64,000 nucleotides of DNA from Sphingomonas alpina (GTDB lineage Bacteria; Pseudomonadota; Alphaproteobacteria; Sphingomonadales; Sphingomonadaceae), in assembly GCF_014490665.1 (NCBI RefSeq), contig NZ_CP061038.1:3472001-3536000 (forward strand), written 5' to 3'. The position numbers and the translations under genes are program-made. Below the pieces are notes generated by a model. It was not told the DNA's origin. It ran no database searches and saw nothing but the letters and a program-made list of their open reading frames with translations. Positions 8,607 through 17,633 of this stretch are shown here, in pieces; the stretch's first letter is position 1, and each line of letters opens with the position of its first letter.

Positions 8607-9112
8607 CGATGTTGCTCCAATTCGAAAGAGAAAAATTCCGTCCCGGCGTGCACGATTCTTTCCTTGGCAAGGGCAAAGCCCATGCGTGTCAGGAACCGGA
8701 TCGCGCGGCTGTTCCGGCACGCGACTAGGTTGGTCAGGCGCGGTGTTGAATCGAGCATGGCGGCAATGACGTGCGGCGCGATGCGCAGCATCGCACGCGG
8801 CCGAGCATAGATCATGTCCGAGCCGAGCATCCAGGGTCGCCCCTCGCCGCACAACGCATTGGTCACGACCAGTCCGAACATCGCTTCGGCCCGGCCATCG
8901 ACGAACACCGTCAGGCAGAATGAGGAGGTGACGATCCCCTCGCGCAAGGCCTGTTTCGGGCCATGACCAAGGGCCGCGCATTCGATCCGGTCGTCGTCGC
9001 GCATGCGGTGCGCGATCGGGCCGATATGCGCCGGCGAGGCGGGGCGGAATTCAATCCCCGGATGGAGCGCCCCGCCTTCCCCGCAACCGCGCGAAGAGAC
9101 GAACGGGATCAT
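8585..9112 (-). CDS. Phage Gp13-like (DUF2833) protein with GNAT-like fold
   Basis: This 175-residue protein has the features of the T7 Gp13/DUF2833 virion-assembly family: an early MRDDDRIE segment, AALGHGPKQALREG, a PWMLGSD motif, and a C-terminal LTNLVACRNSRAIRFLTRMGF segment reminiscent of acetyltransferases. In T7-like phages this protein is needed for internal virion assembly. Its ATG overlaps the stop of the upstream tail gene by four bases (ATGA). The acetyltransferase-like appearance could lead to annotation as a GNAT enzyme, but the position between tail and internal virion genes favours the structural or assembly role. Confidence 0.75.
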   Translation of the reverse strand: MIPFVSSRGCGEGGALHPGIEFRPASPAHIGPIAHRMRDDDRIECAALGHGPKQALREGIVTSSFCLTVFVDGRAEAMFGLVVTNALCGEGRPWMLGSDMIYARPRAMLRIAPHVIAAMLDSTPRLTNLVACRNSRAIRFLTRMGFALAKERIVHAGTEFFSFELEQHRCAIPSV

Positions 9113-10881
9113 TCGGAAACACTGGGATCGAGATAGATCGCGCTGACCGTCATCGGCAGCGGATCGTCCGACCGCACCACCACCCTGGCGCCGCCATTGA
9201 GGTCGGGCCGTAAATAGGTCTCGAGCAATCCGGTCTGCAGCGCATTGGCCTGCCCCGGCCTTTCGCGCGTCCGGCCGCGTAGCGGCTCCAGCGTCGCATC
9301 GGTGGGCCCTGTCTTCAGCCCGCGACTGTCGATCACACGGATCACCGCCTTGGCCTGGCTCTGCACCTTGGCGACAGTCCAGCCGCCCTGCCCCTGGACT
9401 GCGAGCGGCAAGGTTTCGATCGTCGCGGAATATGGCAGGCCCGCCGTCACCTTGGTCGCCTTGAACGGCAGGGTCACGACACCGCCGGTCACGGTCAGGC
9501 CTGACACGACATTGCCATCGGCCAGCGCCGAAATGGCCTTGCCCTCGAGATGGTCGAGATTGCGCAGCACCGTCGCCGGCGTCTCGAACTGATAGGTGAC
9601 CGCGCTATCGAGGAAGCAGCAATCCTCGACCTCGGCCCAGCGCGTCGCCGCAATCCGCTCGATCAGCAATTTCCCATTGCGCCTGACCGTCAGATACAGC
9701 CGGTCCTCGGCCCCTTCCGATACCACGCATACGCTTTCGACCAGCCCGTCGGTCTCGCACAACGTCCATCCCCACACCTGCTGTTCCTGTTCCCAGGTGA
9801 AGCAGAGCAATTTCCCGTCATTGCGCACCGCCCAGACGATCGACCGCGGTTCCTGCGCATAGGCCCAGGCCCTGATGTCGAAACCGCGGAACAGATGCGG
9901 CGAGAAGATCGTCACATCGTTGGAATCGATCGAGTCGGTCTGGAACTGATAGCCGAGCGTGCGCACGCCATTGCCGACGCTGGTCTGGTAGAAGCAGACG
10001 CTATCCACCACCAGCGGCGACAGGCGTGACGATCCACGCCCATTCTGCCGCCGCACGACGAAGTCGGTCGCGCTGATATAGCCGCTCTGGCCGCCCTCGA
10101 TCTTGAAGATCGAATCCGATGTCAGCGCGAGCAGGCTGTTCATCGATACCAGCTGATTGACTGCATTGACCCGCCCGGCGACCAGCGCGAAGGACAGCGC
10201 GTCGGAGGCTTTCAACGGCCGCGAGATGTCCATATTCTCGAAGCTGCCCGATCGCGATCCATAGACCGCATTGGGATGGTTGCTGGTCCGACCCCATAAC
10301 AGCCGCTGGTCGATAAAGGTTACGGTGGAGGGCCAGTTGCCCTTGAGTTCGAACGGGTTTTGGCTGACTGGCGGACCATCGGAATAGTCCGGCCCGATAT
10401 TGTCGTCGGTAAAATTCAGCGATGTGGTCGTACCGATATAGCCATATTCCTGCGTGTTATCGGCCTTGAACACGCGGTAGCGCGACGCGCCCGTTGCCCC
10501 AATCCAACTGAGCGAATTATAGTTGCGCTTCAGGGTCAGGTCGTTGCTCGTCGTGACGGATGTGGACGGACGACTTTCAACGCCTGAAACATCGTTCACC
10601 GCAGTAACGACATAGGTTGCCGGTTGCGCGAAATAGCCATCGCCGCTGGTTACCGAATTGTCCGTTACCCGGGTGACCCCCAGACCAGTCGGCTTGGGCA
10701 ATGTCGGCTCGAAGGCAATGCTCGAAAAGGTCCAGTCGGCGTGATTGGTGCGCACCAATTTGGTCGGCGCATGGTCGAGATGCGCCAGATACATGGTATC
10801 GGCCGACTGCTCGAAATCGATCTCGGCCAGTTCATTGCCATTATAGGGCGATCCGGTGCGATAAATGCGCGCGACGCTCAT
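9109..10881 (-). CDS. Phage tail protein, C-terminal part (separately encoded half)
   Basis: This 590-residue protein begins [18 protein letters not shown] and continues with [20 protein letters not shown]. In related podoviruses such sequence occurs inside a single long tail protein, downstream of the region represented here by the gene at 10878-12083. Later parts contain a fibronectin-like segment (residues about 55-130) and [24 protein letters not shown] near residue 190, typical of this tail family. The start ATG overlaps the upstream stop (ATGA), so both halves are probably made in similar amounts. It therefore looks like a tail protein divided into two polypeptides at a Hint-domain insertion. 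The assembly role is inferred from family and order. Confidence 0.8.
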   Translation of the reverse strand: MSVARIYRTGSPYNGNELAEIDFEQSADTMYLAHLDHAPTKLVRTNHADWTFSSIAFEPTLPKPTGLGVTRVTDNSVTSGDGYFAQPATYVVTAVNDVSGVESRPSTSVTTSNDLTLKRNYNSLSWIGATGASRYRVFKADNTQEYGYIGTTTSLNFTDDNIGPDYSDGPPVSQNPFELKGNWPSTVTFIDQRLLWGRTSNHPNAVYGSRSGSFENMDISRPLKASDALSFALVAGRVNAVNQLVSMNSLLALTSDSIFKIEGGQSGYISATDFVVRRQNGRGSSRLSPLVVDSVCFYQTSVGNGVRTLGYQFQTDSIDSNDVTIFSPHLFRGFDIRAWAYAQEPRSIVWAVRNDGKLLCFTWEQEQQVWGWTLCETDGLVESVCVVSEGAEDRLYLTVRRNGKLLIERIAATRWAEVEDCCFLDSAVTYQFETPATVLRNLDHLEGKAISALADGNVVSGLTVTGGVVTLPFKATKVTAGLPYSATIETLPLAVQGQGGWTVAKVQSQAKAVIRVIDSRGLKTGPTDATLEPLRGRTRERPGQANALQTGLLETYLRPDLNGGARVVVRSDDPLPMTVSAIYLDPSVSE

Positions 10882-12083
10882 TGGTATGAATTTTCCTTGA
10901 AATTGTGCGACAGCACGCCGGCGGAGACATAGGTCTGCGCGTCAGCAACCGTGATGCGCGCAACCAGTGCCTCGCCATCGGGCGCGCCGATCTCGTCCAT
11001 CCGCACCCAGCGGTCGTGCCAGAAACGATGTCCGGCGGTGGCGCGCGGATGCCCCTCGGCACGCCATACCGGTGCGGTGTGGAACGAGATCGCGGTGACC
11101 GGATAGCTGCCCCATTCCAGCGTCCGCGCGTGGCGCGTGCGCAGCAGGTCGCCGATATGCACCAGATGCGCTTCCTTCTCGCGGCCATCGGCCATCAGGA
11201 TCATCGTATCGACGGTGACGCAGTGCCCACCGAACCCGCCGCCGCCACCGACATCGGGCGGCGGAGGCGGTGGTGATGGCGGAGGCACAGCTGGCGGCGG
11301 CGGCGGCGGCGCAGGTGGCGAAACTCGCGTCGTGCCGCCCGTGTCGGAGTTCGGAACGAACGGCGTGAAACCGGTCGAATCGACATCGATGGTAAAGCTG
11401 TGGAGAGCCACGGCCAGCACGCGCGCGACACGGCCGTTCAGTTCGGTCATGCTTTCGATGCCGGAGAAATAGACCTGATCGCCAACGGCATAGCTGTGAT
11501 AATCGGCCTCGATCACCGTGGTCGTGCCAAGTGTGATCGCCTTGATGGTGAGCTTTTCCTCAATCACCAATCCGCCATTCGCGGCGGGGCGCATATAGCC
11601 CTGCCCCATTTCCAGCGCGTAGGTCTGGGTCAGCGAGAATTGAAACGGGAACAGCCGTACCGCCGCGGGCATGGTTGCGAAGATGCTGGTTGGCCCAACT
11701 GCCGGAGTCTGGGCCGGGCTGACGATATAGGTGCCGGCCTTGCCGTTGCCTGTGCCGTAGCCGGTGATGATCGTCCCGGTGGCAATGCCCGTTCCGGTGA
11801 TCGTCTGCCCGACGGCAAGGCCGCCCGATGTGACATCGCCATCGGCCGCGACGGTCAGCACAGCGCCCATGATGCTTCCGGTGAAGCGCGCCTCGCTGGT
11901 ATCGGCGTAGACCTGCGCGACCAGCCTTGTGCCCGGTCGCTTGGTGACGCCGCCATATTTGAGGATCGTGACATTGCGCGCACGGCGCAGTCCGACCTGA
12001 TAGGCGGCGACATCGACGCGCGCGAGCAGGTCTTCGCTGATCTCGCCCTTGCTGAAATTGGGCTGGCCGGTACGCATCGCCAT
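10878..12083 (-). CDS. Phage tail protein N-terminal part fused to proline/glycine linker and intein-like Hint (BIL) domain
   Basis: Residues 1-250 match the N-terminal part of a podovirus tail protein, including [23 protein letters not shown] and [20 protein letters not shown]. Residues about 253-287 are a polyproline then polyglycine linker. Residues 288-394 form a Hint domain: Cys288 starts [13 protein letters not shown], Thr349-Ala-Gly-His352 is the TxxH block, and His393-Asn394 ends the domain. The residue after Asn is Phe, not Cys, Ser or Thr, and only seven residues follow before the stop. That matches bacterial intein-like (BIL) domains, which cleave but do not splice like canonical inteins. 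The ATG overlaps the tail tubular gene stop (TGATG). Cleavage activity is inferred from the motifs. Confidence 0.85.
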   Translation of the reverse strand: MAMRTGQPNFSKGEISEDLLARVDVAAYQVGLRRARNVTILKYGGVTKRPGTRLVAQVYADTSEARFTGSIMGAVLTVAADGDVTSGGLAVGQTITGTGIATGTIITGYGTGNGKAGTYIVSPAQTPAVGPTSIFATMPAAVRLFPFQFSLTQTYALEMGQGYMRPAANGGLVIEEKLTIKAITLGTTTVIEADYHSYAVGDQVYFSGIESMTELNGRVARVLAVALHSFTIDVDSTGFTPFVPNSDTGGTTRVSPPAPPPPPPAVPPPSPPPPPPDVGGGGGFGGHCVTVDTMILMADGREKEAHLVHIGDLLRTRHARTLEWGSYPVTAISFHTAPVWRAEGHPRATAGHRFWHDRWVRMDEIGAPDGEALVARITVADAQTYVSAGVLSHNFKENSYQ

Positions 12084-12679
12084 CAGACGCCCACCAGCCG
12101 CGCGGCGGTCACTTCATCGGCAAACGGCATATCATGCTGCGGCTGGCGGTTGCGGTCATCGGCGATCGCGCGCTGCGCCGCGACTTCGGCCTGTTGCAGC
12201 AATTGCCCCCTGGACTCGCGGCTGTCGCGCACCGGCACGGCGAGCCGCGCAGCCAGCGCGAAGGCCAGCGCGTCGACAAACATCGCCGGCATCACCGCTT
12301 CGGCAATGATGTTGGTGGAGTATTCGAGCACGGCGCCAGGAACCTGCGCATAGAGGATGCCCGCCTCGACGATGAACGGCTGACTGCCGCCCAGTGCCAT
12401 TGCCCCCACCGGTGGCACGAGCCGCTTGGCCGTGGCAAGGTCGGCGGGCAGGCCATAGGCAAAGGCCCATTCGTCGGACCGTGGGTTGAGCGTCAGCGCG
12501 GCAAGCATCACGATCTTCGTCGCAAAGCTCCACTCATGCCGTTCGAGCAGCACCGTCAGGCATTGCGGATAATAGCGCGCGCATTCTCGCGCTTCGATGC
12601 TGTGCTCATCGATGTCGACAATAGGCGGCGCACGAAGCTCGCCCAGGGCGAGATTACAGATGGTGATGCTGATGGTCAT
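12083..12679 (-). CDS. Phage tail tubular protein A-like (gp11-like) protein
   Basis: This 198-residue protein has the size and N-terminal pattern of podovirus tail tubular protein [27 protein letters not shown], followed by [20 protein letters not shown] with its Trp, and later [18 protein letters not shown]. In T7-like phages this protein forms the ring between portal and nozzle. It is the first gene of the tail module. The start ATG lies exactly 39 bases after a CCGATTCAA box and 7 bases after CTAACC, with no good Shine-Dalgarno, suggesting leaderless initiation. Its normal upstream neighbours (cement and capsid genes) lie 25 kb away in this window. Confidence 0.85.
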   Translation of the reverse strand: MTISITICNLALGELRAPPIVDIDEHSIEARECARYYPQCLTVLLERHEWSFATKIVMLAALTLNPRSDEWAFAYGLPADLATAKRLVPPVGAMALGGSQPFIVEAGILYAQVPGAVLEYSTNIIAEAVMPAMFVDALAFALAARLAVPVRDSRESRGQLLQQAEVAAQRAIADDRNRQPQHDMPFADEVTAARLVGV

Positions 12680-12686
12680 ACAGGTG

Positions 12687-12718
12687 GGTTAGCGGCGGTG
12701 GCGCAGGGTTTGAATCGG
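12687..12718 (-). promoter_or_regulatory. Phage-type leaderless promoter candidate (tail module)
   Basis: On the minus strand CCGATTCAAA starts at 12718 and CTAACC occupies 12692-12687, with 17 nt between the ATTCAA hexamer and CTAACC and 7 nt from CTAACC to the ATG. It matches the leaders at 8028 and 42086 without gaps. Confidence 0.55.
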
Positions 12719-12773
12719 CGCAAGACTCGCAGGCGCCACCGTTCTAAGAGGTGCCATAATTCCAAGAGGTAAT

Positions 12774-13346
12774 GTGAAAGCCGAGATACCCGATCGCCAG
12801 ATTCGCGCGCTGTATGATGATGACGCGATCCGGGTCTATCAGGCCTATAATGACGCGATCGCCGATACGGCACTGGCGCACGGCACTTTTGTATCGCCAC
12901 CGTTCAAGCTGGAACGGATGACCTGGATAAAACCGTCATTCCTGTGGATGATGTATCGCTCGGGCTGGGCGAGCAAAGATCGCGATCAGTACCGGGTATT
13001 GGCGATCGACATCAGCCACGCGGGTTTCAACTGGGCGCTCGACAACAGCTGCCCGAGCAAGCCTCCACCATCGATGAGCGAACAGGATTGGGACCGGCTC
13101 AAGGCCAACTCCCCGGTGCGCATCCAATGGGATCCGGAACGCGATCTCGCATTGCAACCTTTACCCCATCGCGCGATCCAGATCGGACTCGGCGGGGTGA
13201 CCGTTGCCCATTATGTCAACGACTGGATCAGGCGGATTACGGATGTGACGGGCTTGGCGCATGCGATCCACGATCTTGTGACGAACGGCAAGACAGCGGA
13301 AGCGCGCGCCCTGCTACCGGTCGAGCGGCCCTATCCCGAGGGCTGA
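12774..13346 (+). CDS. DUF4291 family protein
   Basis: This 190-residue soluble protein matches the DUF4291 pattern: an early IRALYDDDAIRVYQAYNDAIA, then FKLERMTWIKPSFLWMMYRSGWASK and YRVLAIDISHAGFNWAL, and near the C-terminus LPHRAIQIGLGG. The biochemical function of the family is unknown. The GTG start at 12774 follows AAGAGG at a suitable distance; the nearby ATG is out of frame. It is divergent from the phage tail module with only about 95 bases between start codons, so the two promoters share one short region. The RNase H-like gene follows after five bases. It could be cargo associated with the phage or a normal chromosomal gene. Confidence 0.8.
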   Translation: MKAEIPDRQIRALYDDDAIRVYQAYNDAIADTALAHGTFVSPPFKLERMTWIKPSFLWMMYRSGWASKDRDQYRVLAIDISHAGFNWALDNSCPSKPPPSMSEQDWDRLKANSPVRIQWDPERDLALQPLPHRAIQIGLGGVTVAHYVNDWIRRITDVTGLAHAIHDLVTNGKTAEARALLPVERPYPEG

Positions 13347-13351
13347 TCGGA

Positions 13352-13762
13352 TTGTCGCAGGAACCCACAGCCCTCGCTCGAATCAGACCGCACAGGCTCA
13401 AAATCTATTTCGATGGTGGCTGCCGGCCCAACCCCGGCGCAATCGAGATCGCCGTCGTGGCCCGCGGGCATACGTACATCTCGCGCGGCCATGGATATGG
13501 CACAAGCAGCGACGCCGAGTGGCTCGCGCTGATCCAGGCTGTTCGGATCGCGCTCTCACTGGAGGAGCCCGACTTCGTGCTGATCGGCGATTCCGCGACG
13601 GTCGTGAACCAGGCCAACGGGCTGTGGAAATGCCGCGGTGCCGATCTCCAGGGGCATTTGCAGGTTTTCCGCGATCTCACGCGCTCCATCGGCAAGGTGC
13701 CGATCCGCCACGTGAAGCGATCGCAGAATCTCGCCGGCATTGCGCTTGCCAGGGCCCACTGA
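13352..13762 (+). CDS. RNase H-like (RNase HI family) protein
   Basis: This is a roughly 136-residue protein of the RNase HI fold. The core begins IYFDGGCRPNPG, carrying the first catalytic Asp. GTSSDAEWLALIQAV carries the Glu, and LIGDSATVVNQANG carries the second Asp. In the final conserved region, where active enzymes have Asn-x-x-Ala-Asp before the last helix, this protein reads NLAGIALA, so the fourth acidic residue appears replaced by Gly. Activity may be altered. I chose the TTG at 13352 because it is the first start after the DUF4291 stop and gives a short leader before the conserved strand; no ATG is available. The gene follows DUF4291 in an apparent two-gene unit. Confidence 0.7.
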   Translation: MSQEPTALARIRPHRLKIYFDGGCRPNPGAIEIAVVARGHTYISRGHGYGTSSDAEWLALIQAVRIALSLEEPDFVLIGDSATVVNQANGLWKCRGADLQGHLQVFRDLTRSIGKVPIRHVKRSQNLAGIALARAH

Positions 13763-13884
13763 ACGGCTCGCCGCGACCTGCACAATTTCTGCATGGCAAT
13801 TCCCCGGTATTTCCACGCCACCCGGAACACCCGACGATATCGCTCCGCCACAGCGGCATGACCAAAGCCGTCAGGAGCGTCGCC

Positions 13885-16272
13885 ATGTCCTACCGCACCC
13901 CCGTCAGTTCATCACCCGGTCCGCTGGCGTTGATCATCGGCACGATCTTCCCGGCGCTGGTCATACTGATCGAGTTGCTCACCGGCCTGTGCGCCAACGC
14001 TTTTTTCGATCCGATGCCGACGCTCGCTCATGTCCTGCTGGTGGCAAGCGTTCCGCTGATCAATTTCTTCCTGTGGCGCGCGGCGCAACGCGAGGAGGCA
14101 CCGAAGGCGGCGTTGATCATATTGGGCGGCGCGGCGATGAGCATTGCGGCGGGCTATGCGCTGGTCTTCCTGCCGATTCTGCCGATCGCACTGGTGGCGA
14201 TCATCTTCTTCGGTTTCGGCCTGCTGCCCTTCGCGCCGCTGGGATCGCTGATCGTCGCGATCCGGCTGACCAATCGCCTGACCGACTGGATCGAGCATAG
14301 CGGACGGCGCATCGCAGCCGGCGTCATGATCGGGATCGCCGCGCTAGTTGCGGTCGATGTGCCCGCCACTGCAACCTATCTCGCGGTCGGCTGGTGGCAC
14401 GGCGACCCAACCAGCCAGCAGCGCGCCGCAACGACGATGCGCCTGATTGGCGATCGTGACATCCTGTTCCGGCTCGGCAGCGGCGATACCGGCCGGGCAC
14501 CGGGCATTTTGAGTTTCATTGCCTCGGGCTGGCAGTCGGGCGGCTTCGGCGCACCGCAGGATTCCTCCACGGCCGCGCGCGAGCTCTATTACCGTGTCAC
14601 CGGCACCCCATTCAACGCGGTCGATCCATCCATTGTCAGGGCCGCTGCGCGCCGTAACGGGATGTTCGACTGGGATGCAGATCAGGGCGGCACATCGGTC
14701 GGCGGACGGATCGACGATCTGGCGCTGACCGGGTCGCGGATCGATGGATCGATCAGCAGTGCGGACAGTCTTGCCTATCTCGAATGGACCGGTACCGTCT
14801 CCAACCGCGGCGACCAACAGCGCGAGGCACGGCTGACCCTGGCGCTGCCCGAAGGTGCCGTCGCGTCGCGCGCCACCCTATGGATCAATGGCGAACCGCG
14901 TGAAGCGAGCATTGGCGGACGAGCAGAAACACGCGCCGCTTACACTGCGGTCGTTCAGCGCAGCCGCGACCCGCTGCTGGTGACCACCGACGGGGCTGGA
15001 CGACTGCTCGTCCAGGCCTTCCCGATCGGGCCCAATGCCTCGATGCAATTCCGCATTGGCCTGTCGGCGCCGCTGATCATCGCCCGCGATGGATCGCGCA
15101 GCATATCGCTACCGGCGATCGTCGAGCGCAATTTCAACATAGCCGCCGATCAGCCGCACAATGTGTGGGTCGAGGGCGACAGCCCGATCGCCACAACTGC
15201 GGCACTCAGGCCTTCGATCCTGGAGGGCAAGGCCGGCGTGACGGGCACGATCTCCGATGCCGATTATGCGCGTGCGCGACCGCAACTGCATATCACACCC
15301 ATCACCAGCCCAAGCCTGCGCAGTGGCACGATACCCGCCGCTGGCAAGCAGCCCGCCATCATCGTCACACAGCGGATCGAACGCGTGGCAGCAACAAGCC
15401 CCGGCGCGCTGGCGATCGTCGTCGACGGATCGGTCGGCAACAAGAGTGCGGCCGACGCGCTCGCCACCACGCTCGATACGCTGCCACGCGGCTTGCCCGT
15501 GTCGCTGCGCATCGCGGCGGAGCGGCCGGCAACGGTCCCACTTGCGCCATGGAGCTCGGCACAGCGCGACCTGGTGCAAAAGGCACTGTCCGATAACGGC
15601 TTTGCGGGCGGGCAGGACAATATTCCTGCGGTTAGCGACGCGATCGCCGAAACATCCGCCGCGAACGCGAAATTGTTATGGATCCACGGCCCGCAACCGG
15701 TGAAATTCGACCGTTCCAGCGCACGACTCGATCAGATGCTTGAGCGTTCGACCGCTTTGCCGCGCCTGGTGCGCTATCAGGCGACTGCGGGTGCCGCCAT
15801 CACCGAGGAAGGTCAGCCCTGGTTCGAAACCGCGCGCTTTGTTTCACCGACGGCCGATCCGGCGCGCGACCTGCGCGGCTTGCTCGAGGATATCGCGCAA
15901 AGCGGCACGATCTGGCGCGTCACACGCACAGCCGAGGCGGCAGGCACGGCTCCATCGGGATCAATCCATATCGCGCGGCTCTGGGCCGCCAGCGAGGCGA
16001 CCCAAGCACTGAACGGCAAGGAGGCACCGCGCAAGGCCGCGATCCTGCTCGCACGACAGGCCAATGTCGTCACTCCGATCAGCGGCGCGGTCGTGCTGGA
16101 AGCCGATGCCAACTATAAGGAAAACGGGCTGGCCATCCCCGATCCGGAGGCCGTCCCGACCATTCCCGAGCCGCATGAATGGGCGCTGCTGGCCATCATC
16201 GCGGCATTCCTTGCCTGGCTGTGGCGCCGCCATCGCCCATTCGGCTCGACGTTCACACAGGCGCTTGCTTGA
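13885..16272 (+). CDS. VIT-domain membrane protein with C-terminal PEP-type exosortase sorting signal
   Basis: This 795-residue protein starts at ATG 13885, 7 bases after AGGAG. About five hydrophobic segments span residues 10-170. A vault/inter-alpha-trypsin (VIT)-like domain lies near residues 293-400 (SLAYLEWTGTVSNRGDQQ to FRIGLSAPL). A von Willebrand-like region follows (GALAIVVDGSVGNKSAADAL near 505). The C-terminus is IPEPHEWALLAIIAAFLAW followed by an Arg/His cluster, the tripartite PEP-CTERM type of signal. The exosortase gene starts inside the stop codon (TGATG), so this is almost certainly its substrate. Similar architectures are described with the XrtK (MSEP-CTERM) and XrtN (VIT) systems; I cannot assign the subtype from sequence alone. 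Its cellular role is unknown. Confidence 0.75.
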   Translation: MSYRTPVSSSPGPLALIIGTIFPALVILIELLTGLCANAFFDPMPTLAHVLLVASVPLINFFLWRAAQREEAPKAALIILGGAAMSIAAGYALVFLPILPIALVAIIFFGFGLLPFAPLGSLIVAIRLTNRLTDWIEHSGRRIAAGVMIGIAALVAVDVPATATYLAVGWWHGDPTSQQRAATTMRLIGDRDILFRLGSGDTGRAPGILSFIASGWQSGGFGAPQDSSTAARELYYRVTGTPFNAVDPSIVRAAARRNGMFDWDADQGGTSVGGRIDDLALTGSRIDGSISSADSLAYLEWTGTVSNRGDQQREARLTLALPEGAVASRATLWINGEPREASIGGRAETRAAYTAVVQRSRDPLLVTTDGAGRLLVQAFPIGPNASMQFRIGLSAPLIIARDGSRSISLPAIVERNFNIAADQPHNVWVEGDSPIATTAALRPSILEGKAGVTGTISDADYARARPQLHITPITSPSLRSGTIPAAGKQPAIIVTQRIERVAATSPGALAIVVDGSVGNKSAADALATTLDTLPRGLPVSLRIAAERPATVPLAPWSSAQRDLVQKALSDNGFAGGQDNIPAVSDAIAETSAANAKLLWIHGPQPVKFDRSSARLDQMLERSTALPRLVRYQATAGAAITEEGQPWFETARFVSPTADPARDLRGLLEDIAQSGTIWRVTRTAEAAGTAPSGSIHIARLWAASEATQALNGKEAPRKAAILLARQANVVTPISGAVVLEADANYKENGLAIPDPEAVPTIPEPHEWALLAIIAAFLAWLWRRHRPFGSTFTQALA

Positions 16273-17054
16273 TGCATCCGGGTCTCGCCCTGGCGCTGGC
16301 CATACTGGCCTTTTGGGATGCCGGTCGCCTGCTTGCCGGACGGCTCGGCGAGGGACTGACCTGGCTTCCGCTCGCAATGGTTGCAGCAGCACTCATCTGG
16401 CCGATGGTGCGCAAGCTTCGCGATGGTCAGGCCAGTGCCGTCTCGCCGATGCTGTTATGCGCCATCTTCGCTGGCTATGGTCTCGCCGCACTGACCATGC
16501 CGCCATTGATCCGGATGAGCATCGCCGTGGTCGGTCTGGTGCTGATCCTGCGCCAGGCGGCGGGCAACGACTTCCCGGCTGCCCCGGCGTTCGGGCTTGG
16601 CCTGCTCGCACTCCCGGTGCTGCCGAGCCTCGAATTCTTCCTCGCTTATCCATTGCGGCTCGTCTCGGCGATGCTCACAGCCGCACTGCTGCGGCTCGGC
16701 GGGATCAATGTCGGGGTGGACGGTGTCGCGCTCGACTGGAACGGTGACCGGCTGTTGTTCGACGCCGCCTGTGCCGGGGTGAAGATGCTCTGGGCGGCGC
16801 TATTGCTGGTCAGCGCGATTGCGTTGACCGCGCGCTTCACGCCTTCACGCTATGCGCACGCCATTGGCCTGGCGATCGTGCTGACCATCGCGGCCAACGC
16901 GCTGCGCGCGGCAAGCCTGTTCTATGTCGAGAATGGTTTCGTGCCGCGATTGAACGGGTCGTTCGCGCATGAAGCAGTAGGAATCGCGGCCTTCATCATG
17001 GCCGCCGGTGCGCTGGTGGCGATGGTTGCACCGCGAGCGAGGAAATTGGCATGA
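16272..17054 (+). CDS. Exosortase/archaeosortase family transpeptidase
   Basis: This 260-residue polytopic protein has about seven or eight membrane segments. The exosortase catalytic triad is visible: Cys167 in DAACAGVKML, Arg212 in NALRAA and His233 in FAHEAVG. These enzymes cleave PEP-CTERM-like tails and transfer the protein to an envelope or extracellular acceptor. The ATG overlaps the stop of the VIT protein gene (TGATG) and the stop overlaps the next gene (ATGA), so the three proteins are coupled. The CAGVK form of the cysteine box differs from the common CSG form and suggests a variant subfamily. A dedicated, single-target exosortase is inferred from the coupling. Confidence 0.85.
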   Translation: MHPGLALALAILAFWDAGRLLAGRLGEGLTWLPLAMVAAALIWPMVRKLRDGQASAVSPMLLCAIFAGYGLAALTMPPLIRMSIAVVGLVLILRQAAGNDFPAAPAFGLGLLALPVLPSLEFFLAYPLRLVSAMLTAALLRLGGINVGVDGVALDWNGDRLLFDAACAGVKMLWAALLLVSAIALTARFTPSRYAHAIGLAIVLTIAANALRAASLFYVENGFVPRLNGSFAHEAVGIAAFIMAAGALVAMVAPRARKLA

Positions 17055-17629
17055 ACGTCGACCGCTTCGGGCCGCACTCTTCCCGACCTATCCGGAGATC
17101 AGCGACAATTGGGCTAGCCGTCCTGCTCGCTCTTGCCGCGGCCGCCCTGCCCCTGGCTGCGACAACAGGATCGCCTTCGCCACTCATCACCTCTCCTTGG
17201 CCAACCCGTTTCGAAGGACGCCCGATCAGCCGCATTCCCGCCACTGCCACGGACAAAGCGCTGGCGGGCGACTTTCCCGGTGAGATCGCGCGCTTCAGCG
17301 ATGGACACCGCCAGATCGTGCTGCGCCGCCTCTCCGCCGCGACCCGCAAACTCCATCCGGCCAGCGATTGTTTTCGCGCGATCGGCTATTCGGTCGAGCC
17401 GGTCGCGATGCGCATCGCCCCCGACGGCAAACCCGCCGCCTGCTTCACCGCGACACGCGACGGTCATACCCTGCTGGCTTGCGAACAGGTCCGCGGCATA
17501 CAGGCCGGGGAAGCCTGGCCCGATATTTCGTCCTGGTATTGGGCGGCGCTGCTCGGCCGGTCGACGGGTCCCTGGACCGCGTCGCTTACCGTCGAGCAAG
17601 CGTCGTTGACGACCGCTACCCCGGAGTGA
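17051..17629 (+). CDS. Exosortase-associated small exported protein (EpsI-like)
   Basis: This 192-residue protein has one N-terminal hydrophobic segment (IGLAVLLALAAAALPLAAT) and an exported domain. Near residue 103 it contains HPASDCFRAIGYSVEP, resembling the SDCFRxxGY region of EpsI-like and exosortase-accessory proteins, and it ends with a WPDISSWYWAALLGR segment. Further cysteines (AACF, LACEQ) may form disulfides. The start overlaps the exosortase stop by four bases and the response regulator starts four bases after its stop. In other exosortase systems an EpsI domain assists processing or polysaccharide export; here that role is inference. An alternative is a periplasmic partner of the sensor kinase. 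Confidence 0.6.
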   Translation: MNVDRFGPHSSRPIRRSATIGLAVLLALAAAALPLAATTGSPSPLITSPWPTRFEGRPISRIPATATDKALAGDFPGEIARFSDGHRQIVLRRLSAATRKLHPASDCFRAIGYSVEPVAMRIAPDGKPAACFTATRDGHTLLACEQVRGIQAGEAWPDISSWYWAALLGRSTGPWTASLTVEQASLTTATPE

Positions 17630-17633
17630 CACG

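Noticed and set aside
5746..8810. Several long plus-strand open frames opposite the internal virion genes.
   Set aside because: They are Arg/Pro-rich antisense frames typical of GC-rich DNA, with no domain signature. The minus-strand frames have phage family motifs and coupled starts.
8585..9112. Metabolic N-acetyltransferase.
   Set aside because: The fold may be GNAT-like, but the PWMLGSD region and the position between tail and internal virion genes fit the phage Gp13/DUF2833 family better.
10878..12083. Canonical splicing intein in the tail protein.
   Set aside because: The residue after the terminal Asn is Phe and a stop follows seven codons later, so there is no C-extein in the same polypeptide to ligate.
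2373..12679. Diversity-generating retroelement, as found in phage BPP-1.
   Set aside because: No reverse transcriptase, template/variable repeat pair or C-type-lectin tail was seen in the window.
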